Below are positions 57,441 through 64,000 of a stretch of DNA of 64,000 nt, one piece after another. The stretch's first letter is position 1. The number at the start of each line of letters is the position of its first letter. The stretch spans positions 25,112,501 through 25,176,500 of the forward strand of contig NC_079880.1 in assembly GCF_029227915.1 (NCBI RefSeq), written 5' to 3'. The notes below the pieces were generated by a model. That model was not told the origin of the DNA. It did not search any database and saw only the letters and a list, made by a program, of their open reading frames with translations. This stretch comes from Hydractinia symbiolongicarpus. Lineage: Eukaryota > Cnidaria > Hydrozoa > Anthoathecata > Hydractiniidae. The translations under genes and the position numbers were made by a program.

Positions 57441-58356
57441 GTGAACCTACAATACACAGTTTTTCTGTGTGTACTACTATTTGTGTCAATGAACCAAAGT
57501 TTTAATTATAAGCTTGCAGAGTTAAGCGAGCTTGGCGTTTCACGTCACAGATACGTGTGGCGAGTTTGATTTGATTCCTCTCATACGCAACACACAAACT
57601 GCTCGCTTATTGCCCTTCATTGTTTTCTAAATGTATAAGTATAAAATCATGTTATTTAGGCTGCTGTTTACTTGAAGAAATTCAAGCAATTTAGTTATGT
57701 GTATTTTATTGAATTGGTTGGCTAGCAAGCACTGGGTTGCAGCTGCTGTTTACACGAAGAAGTTCAAGCAATTTAGTTTTCTTATTTATTTTGACTGAAC
57801 TTTAGAATTCTTATTTACTGTAAGTTCATATCCGTGTCTGCATTACTGTTTTTTATGATCACCAAGATTTTGCTGTATGAATCCCAAAGTTGCTTTTTTA
57901 TTATTATTTTGCACAAAATTTGTTAACAATGGTTAAATAAAACTGAATTTGTATATGGTGAATTTACCGTTTGTAGTTACATTTAGCAATTGCTATATAG
58001 TCCAAAAAGCTGGAAGAAACTTTACATGCGGATGGAAAAGTCTTTAAAAAGTATTTCCTTTAAGAGTCTTCTTTGCTTTTACATTTTGTGGCCTTCACAT
58101 TTCCAAAAAGCCACCCATTACTGTTAAGTTCTGCTTTATCCTTTCCTAATGACATGTTTTTGAAACGCCATACCCTTTCTGTTATTTTTCACTCAACAAG
58201 CCCACATTTTATTGCGCACACAGACATACAAAAACAAGTTTTTTTTATTTAAAACATAAATAATCCAAAAGGTTGATCTAAAGCATAATGCAGGTTTAAA
58301 AATGTCCACATGTGATATATTTGTTGATTCAAACCATGTATTACTGCATTAATAGT

Positions 58357-59771
58357 TTTTAGAAAGAATTGGTAAACGACTTTGCCAACAGTATTGCTAC
58401 CTTAACAGAAAAAAATTTTTAGGGAATAATTTTTTGAGGAAATTATTTTCGAGACGAATATTAATAGTTCCACAAAATCGCACTTTTTAAAGCTCATCAA
58501 AATATTGCTGCTGTTCAAAAAACGCTTTTTAATGGATACATACTTCTATAATTCTTGTCTTCTGAGGTTAGAATAGATTTTAAAATTTTCTTAACCTGTA
58601 TCTTAGTAAAAATTGATATGCTGTCAAAAACGGCTTATCGGCGTCTATGAAAAAGGCTAAATTCAGGAACTCAGAAAGTATGATGATAATAGAACCATTT
58701 TTGGCTCTGTTTCATCAAACAAGTCTAAAACCATATCTACCAAATCTCAAGTCAATATTTCAAATTTCACTAAAGATATGGGACTTTGAACTGAAAAGGA
58801 CATCTACCACTATCTTCAGTGTATCCTGGATTTAACCTTATGCCAGATTGAGCGCTCAATCAAAGTGTGACTTAAAGTATGATAGTGTTCGATTTTCTGA
58901 AAATTCAATTTAAAAAAATCTTATTAACTTTTTCTCTTCTTTAAAATGTCTGTGTAATTTTTTATGCCTCCTATAAAATCATCTTTTATCAGATTTGTTT
59001 AAAAGTACTCTACCGAAGTTATTGCACTTTGAAAGTTCTTGAATTAGAAACTAGGCCGGATAAATGTGCATTCAATGATAAAATGGCACTGACGGTTAAC
59101 TTACTGGCTTTTTATATTTTCTATGGTAAGCAAAGCATATAAAGTAATAACACATGCCCATTAATAACAGCCTGATATAATTTAAAACGTAATGGTACAT
59201 ATATTTTTTAAAAAAAATACAAATTATTTTGTCTATAAAGAACATGTGTGACAGTAGGTCTCTCAGCTAGTAATTTTATGTAACGCCATTCTCTGCATAA
59301 AGCTGCAAATTAAACCTACCCACTTGGAAACAAATTCAGTTTTTTTCTTTCTTTCTTATCTTTTCTTTGCTAGGTATAGTGTGCTAGCTAGCTACTTTTT
59401 TAGTTATTAAACTTTCCCAGCTATTGAAATATTTCCATGTAAGCAGTATTTTTATGTCTTATTTTATACTCTCATTGGTTAGTAATGCTTTTTATTAAAT
59501 TTTTCACTTTGAAAAAATCATGATACTGATACAGCTCCTCCGCCATTTTAATACAAACAACTTCCTCCTGTTCGTCACAGACTCGCCGCCTCGCCAAAAT
59601 GTTTTGTATGACGCAATAATTATGTGACATATCCGCGCCAATCAAGTTTGATATCGGACAAGCCTCCTCAAGGGCCATGTTTGTATCACCATCCTATGTT
59701 AGAAAAGCTACAAAATGCCGTGGGACGAGGTTGTGTCTTTCTTATTTTTCTCGCTGCTGTTTTAAGGCATA
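58357..59771. other. Unique spacer between duplicate copies; no gene seen
   Basis: About 1.4 kb between the end of the aligned part of copy 1 and the start of copy 2. Contains a fragment of the CTCAAGGGCC/GGGACGAGGTTGTG repeat at ~59,655-59,740. Whether copy 2 extends similarly is hidden by the window end. Confidence 0.5.
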
Positions 59772-60664
59772 TTAAAATACTTTGGCTTTGGCTATTTCTC
59801 AAAATGAGCATGATTAAGGCAGTACTTTGTAGTCGCTACTTTTATTTTATCCACATTATGGAAAAATCCGTTTTACGACATAGAAATGTGCGAAAAATCG
59901 AGGAATCCGGGCTTGCAAGCGTCAGGAAAATTAGCACTCTTTAAGATTTTTGAAAAGCAAATCACCTAAGTGAGAAATGAAGTTTGACATGTTCAGAATG
60001 TGTATTACTAAGATAAAACGGTTTTCCAAATTACTTGAATTTTAAAGCTCATAAGTTTTAAAACTCCGCTCTATTTGTGTTCGGAATTGTAGTTACATAC
60101 GCAACTAGAAGACTTAAATTATTTCCATCCATTACCACGTTATTTGGCGAGTAAACGTGCAATGCAATGGCTTCGGTAACGTGAATAAATCCTCTGCTGG
60201 CGGGAAAAGGTTAAAGTCAGCTTTCACATGACTCATTTAAAGCATGACATACCAAACTCAAAGGCGTACTCATATCCATAGTTACATTAATGGTTGCCAG
60301 TAAACGATATTAAAAACTATGAATCCTTTTTATCTACACAAAAGATGTAATATCTTTATAAATATAACTTTAGTTATACCTGAAACTGGGAAGTATAAAG
60401 TGTGTGTTTTTGTTCTGAATTTAACATCTAGCTACCGTTTTGTCCAAACTGTGACTAAAGGAGCAAACAGAAAATCATGTTTTCTTATTTATTTTTTTAT
60501 TTTCATTAAATTTCAAGCTTTCCTCCAGGTATTTAAAGCCGCTGCACAACCTGCTCTTCATAGGTTAAAAATAAAATAAATGTATTCTCGTGGAAGAATC
60601 CACAGTTTTTTTCTTTCAGTGGGAACTTTACAATCTGTCTTACTTAATGATTATCACTTAAGCA

Positions 60665-60727
60665 TTACCGACTTTCATACAGCGCAGTCTGGGCAGGAGT
60701 AACGCGTTTGTAAGGACAAATTCTAGC
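60665..60727 (-). pseudogene. Terminal-exon-like sequence, inverted partner (copy 2)
   Basis: Minus-strand equivalent of 55,013-55,075 (CPYKRVTPAQTALYESR then TAA); one upstream codon differs (ARI instead of ATI). Confidence 0.4.
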
Positions 60728-62149
60728 CTGTTTTTAGTTGACTTGATAGCCCAGTCAAGTTTCTCGGTAACTTTCTCACAGAGAATTATTTGTGTCATAC
60801 GGAAAAATGCAGAAATGTGTAACGTTCCCCTAATTCTTTGCATTTTATACTAACGTTTAACTTTTAAATAACGGGTTGATATGGTGGAGCTAGTCCTCTC
60901 TGTGGTATATTAACTTTATTAAAACGCTTCAAGTGAGAACAACCTACAGTTATTAACTTTTCCAAAGTTCAAAGTTGGATGATGGTACAAAGGATATTTT
61001 TAGCTATGTGGCTTGTTAAAATATGCACAACACATCTTTTCCTTATAATCAACCTTCAAGGTATAAATTAAATATAGCGAGATGACTGAAACCACCAATG
61101 TAAAATGTACGCTATGTATGCTTGGCTATGGCTAGCTACCTAGAACAAGGGTAAACAAGAAGGACAACCAAACATGAATTAGAGCTAGCAAATTGTAGCG
61201 AAAAGTAGAAAAAAACGATAATCCAATATCAAGCTGAAAGAATCAAGACATGGATAATCATCAAAGGCCATTGTCAAATTTGAACGAAAGTTTGATAAAA
61301 ATGCCACAACTGCATATGTAGCAGCTTATACTGTCTTAATTACGTGATTATCTAAAAGCGAATATTTAACTCCACCGACCTTTATGGTTTAGCATCTCGT
61401 AAAATAACTTTGTTGTGGTTGAATTGGAAGTCATCGGATTAAAAGCGAATTAGTAAAAACATTCAAACATCCCCATGTAGCTACTATAATTTTGTTGTTT
61501 CGATGCAGACAAAGACGTGGAATAAAGATATATTTTCAGACAATGTATAAGGAAATGATCTACAAATCCATCTTCAATTTAAAATTTAAATTTTAAAAGT
61601 TTTTTAAATTTTTAATTTAACTTTTTCTGGCTAACTTTTTTTTATGAGGAAACGTTTTTTGTGGATGCAGGTAATCTTTAAAATAAGTGATTTTTACAGA
61701 AAGAAATTTTCATGATTTTTTTTAGCTTTTTTTCTTTAGTTAACAAGTTCACAACAAATTTTAAAAATCAGTCATGTCTTTACAATTTATTTGCTGAAAT
61801 AAACTACTGTGAATTCCTGTGCATCAAGAGAACATTTTCTTATATTCATATAATTTTCCTATGACTATTTTTGAACGTTATCTCATCTCTGTCAGAAAAG
61901 TTTGACCTACTTCCCCCTTTTAATATTAGATTCCTAATATATATATGATTTTCATTTGCTGTACTCGTTTATGTTTTAGGAAACTAAAAGATTATATATG
62001 TCAAATGTTGATGAAGATTTTTGCATAAAAACTTTTTGCTGTAGTAAAAATCAGTATTTTCAAATAACGAAAATTTTATTGTGGGCAAAAAATGTCCATA
62101 AACCATTAAAGAATACTCTTCTTAGATTTTAGTGTTATAATAGTAAAGC

Positions 62150-62181
62150 ATGGAGGTATAAAAGTTATTTTATACCTCCAT
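62150..62181. repeat. Perfect 14-base inverted repeat hairpin (copy 2)
   Basis: Same arms and loop as 56,498-56,529. Confidence 0.9.
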
Positions 62182-62228
62182 TGGTAAATTTACAAGTTAA
62201 AATTTCTGTTAATGTTTTTTTTTTCTAG

Positions 62229-62306
62229 TTGCGCTACCATTATGAAAATACTTGTTCCTACAAGCGCTTTACTAGTGCCCAGACTGCATTGTATGAAAGT
62301 CGGTAA
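62229..62306 (+). CDS. Candidate terminal exon, copy 2
   Basis: Same acceptor and 26-codon frame as 56,578-56,655; a CCC-to-TCC change turns C-P-Y into C-S-Y, while the rest is conserved. No upstream exon identified. Confidence 0.4.
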   Translation: MRYHYENTCSYKRFTSAQTALYESR

Positions 62307-64000
62307 TGCGCATCAAAAAATAACAACTTAAAACATAAATATTTTATAGAGAGGCTTTTCTTAACTATATATTTGACAAAGCTTTCTTGTCATTTGCAAC
62401 AATTGAAAACGCAAGTAAAATAATACTGAAATTTTTATTTTTTTTTATTTCCACCTCTCATTTTTTTTACCCGCGTACCATTTCGGTTACAGTAACATTT
62501 TTTAGCTATCCAAATAGCGGCAATAGTGTTTTGGATACGGATTTTTTGTTAATCATGTTGAAATAACGTGTTTTATTCATTCAACTTTTTAGGCATTAGG
62601 CTTTGCTATGTGATTTTTGTGTAGTCTGCTCTACTGCATAAGAGGTTGTTAAAAGAAGATTGAGCTCGCATACTGCAGTGCTATAAAAGCGATTGTAAAA
62701 TTCTCCGTTACACGACAACTTTGTTATATTAATGTTTGCGTCATCTGTTCTGAATAATTTACAAACGCGTAGCACTGGAATTATACTTGGCAGACATAAT
62801 TTATTATACAAGAAGTTTTAGCTTCAAGAGAAATTGTTGAAACTGAATATTATATAATACAACATTGTGACAATAGATTCACAATAGGTTTAAAGTAACC
62901 CTTAACCATGTAAATATTTTTTTCAACTTCTAAAAATGTTGTAAAGTTATGCAGGCAGTCTAACTTGCTGCACATTTTCACATTGCATTGCATGCTTATC
63001 TTTCTCAACCTCGTCCCCAGCTCCTGTTGTCTCCTTTTTATCTCGAGACTGCGAGACGCCCATAGCCCTGGAGGAGGCCTCGTCACGTGACCCTACAATA
63101 CACAGTTTTTCTGTGTGTACTACTATTTGTGTCAATGAACCAAAGTTTTAATTATAAGCTTGCAGAGTTAAGCGAGCTTGGCGTTTCACGTCACAGATAC
63201 GTGTGGCGAGTTTGATTTGATTCCTCTCATACGCAACACACAAACTGCTCGCTTATTGCCCTTCATTGTTTACTAAATGTAGAAGTATAAAATCATGTTA
63301 TTTAGGCTGCTGTTTACTTGAAGAAATTCAAGCAATTTAGTTATGTGTATTTTATTGAATTGGTTGGCTAGCAAGCACTGGGTTGCAGCTGCTGTTCACA
63401 CGAAGAAGTTCAAGCAATTTAGTTTTCTTATTTATTTTGACTGAAGTTTAGAATTCTTATTTACTGTAAGTTCATATCCGTGTCTGCATTACTGTTTTTT
63501 ATGATCACCAAGATTTTGCTGTATGAATCCCAAAGTTGCTTTTTTATTATTATTTTGCACAAAATTTGTTAACAATGGTTAAATAAAACTGAATTTGTAT
63601 ATGGTGAATTCACCGTTTGTAGTTACATTTAGCAATTGCTATATAGTCCAAAAAGCTGGAAGAAACTTTACATGTGGATGGAAAAGTCTTTAAAAAGTAT
63701 TTACTTTAAGAGTCTTCTTTGCTTTTACATTTTGTGGCCTTAACATTTCCAAAAAGCCACCCATTACTGTTAAGTTCTGCTTTATCCTTTCCTAATGACA
63801 TGTTTTTGAAACGCTATACCCTTTTTTATTTTTCACTCAACAAGCCCACATTTTATTGCGCACACAGATATACAAAAACAAGTTTTTTTAATTTAAAGCA
63901 TAAATAATCCAAAAGGTTGATCTAGAGCATAATTCAGGTTTAAAAATGTCCACATGTGATATATTTTGTCGATTCAAACCATGTATTACTGCCTAATAGT

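Larger units (their letters stand above)
54061..58356 (+). repeat. Segmental duplication, copy 1
   Basis: Almost every line from 54,061 onward recurs from 59,772 in the same orientation. The offset falls from 5,711 at the left to about 5,645 at the right through small indels. Copy 1 has about 46 bases (54,141-54,187) missing from copy 2. Long stretches (e.g. 55,441-55,860) differ by only a few bases, so the event is recent. Confidence 0.95.
59772..64000 (+). repeat. Segmental duplication, copy 2 (truncated by window end)
   Basis: Direct repeat of 54,061-58,356, continuing to the last base. It lacks the TTAA-flanked transposon to its left and the 46-base segment described for copy 1. Open frames seen in both copies (for example minus 60,658-60,843) recur because of the duplication. 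Confidence 0.95.

Noticed and set aside
57204-57489. Minus-strand frames repeated at 62,850-63,135
   Set aside because: They recur only because of the segmental duplication and cross a MITE-like repeat.

Overview
The window is AT-rich animal DNA with introns, many transposon relics and scattered short exons. A cnidarian host is the best guess: a cnidarian-style Polinton, a ROR/MuSK-like ectodomain gene, BTB duplicates and GCTAGCTA-rich non-coding DNA. That assignment is inference; nothing seen fixes the species.

Layout. (1) 1-~12,900: one fossil Polinton/Maverick element cut by the left window edge. It holds a packaging ATPase, two KilA-N/MSV199-type DNA-binding relics, a retroviral-type integrase, an HNH endonuclease with Cys/His repeats, major and minor capsid relics, membrane and coiled-coil proteins, and four small overlapping right-end genes. 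Most genes carry frameshifts or stops. A LINE fragment (~1,089-2,475) sits inside. Polymerase B and protease are not in view. (2) ~13,000-21,400: no recognisable gene; repeats and a tRNA-like relic. (3) 21,427-32,929 (+): a seven-exon single-pass receptor gene, assembled by eye from intron phases: signal peptide, Frizzled-type cysteine-rich domain, kringle, transmembrane segment, then a ~31-residue tail with no kinase. Its last intron holds Helitron-like ends, degenerate tandem repeats, a minus-strand coding relic and a SINE. (4) 34,254-42,413: three small secreted-peptide genes in the same orientation, each starting just after a splice acceptor. Two are paralogues whose shared region lies in different reading frames. 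(5) 42,500-53,000: repeats, a pogo-like MITE relic and a minus-strand BTB gene fragment with an inverted partial copy. (6) 53,034-64,000: a ~1 kb TTAA-flanked transposon followed by two copies of a ~4.3 kb direct segmental duplication (54,061-58,356 and 59,772 to the window end), each carrying an inverted pair of homologous terminal exons.

The likeliest functional host loci are the kinase-less Frizzled/kringle receptor and the adjacent secreted peptides. Whether they interact is speculation from proximity only. All exon joins are visual predictions without transcript support.
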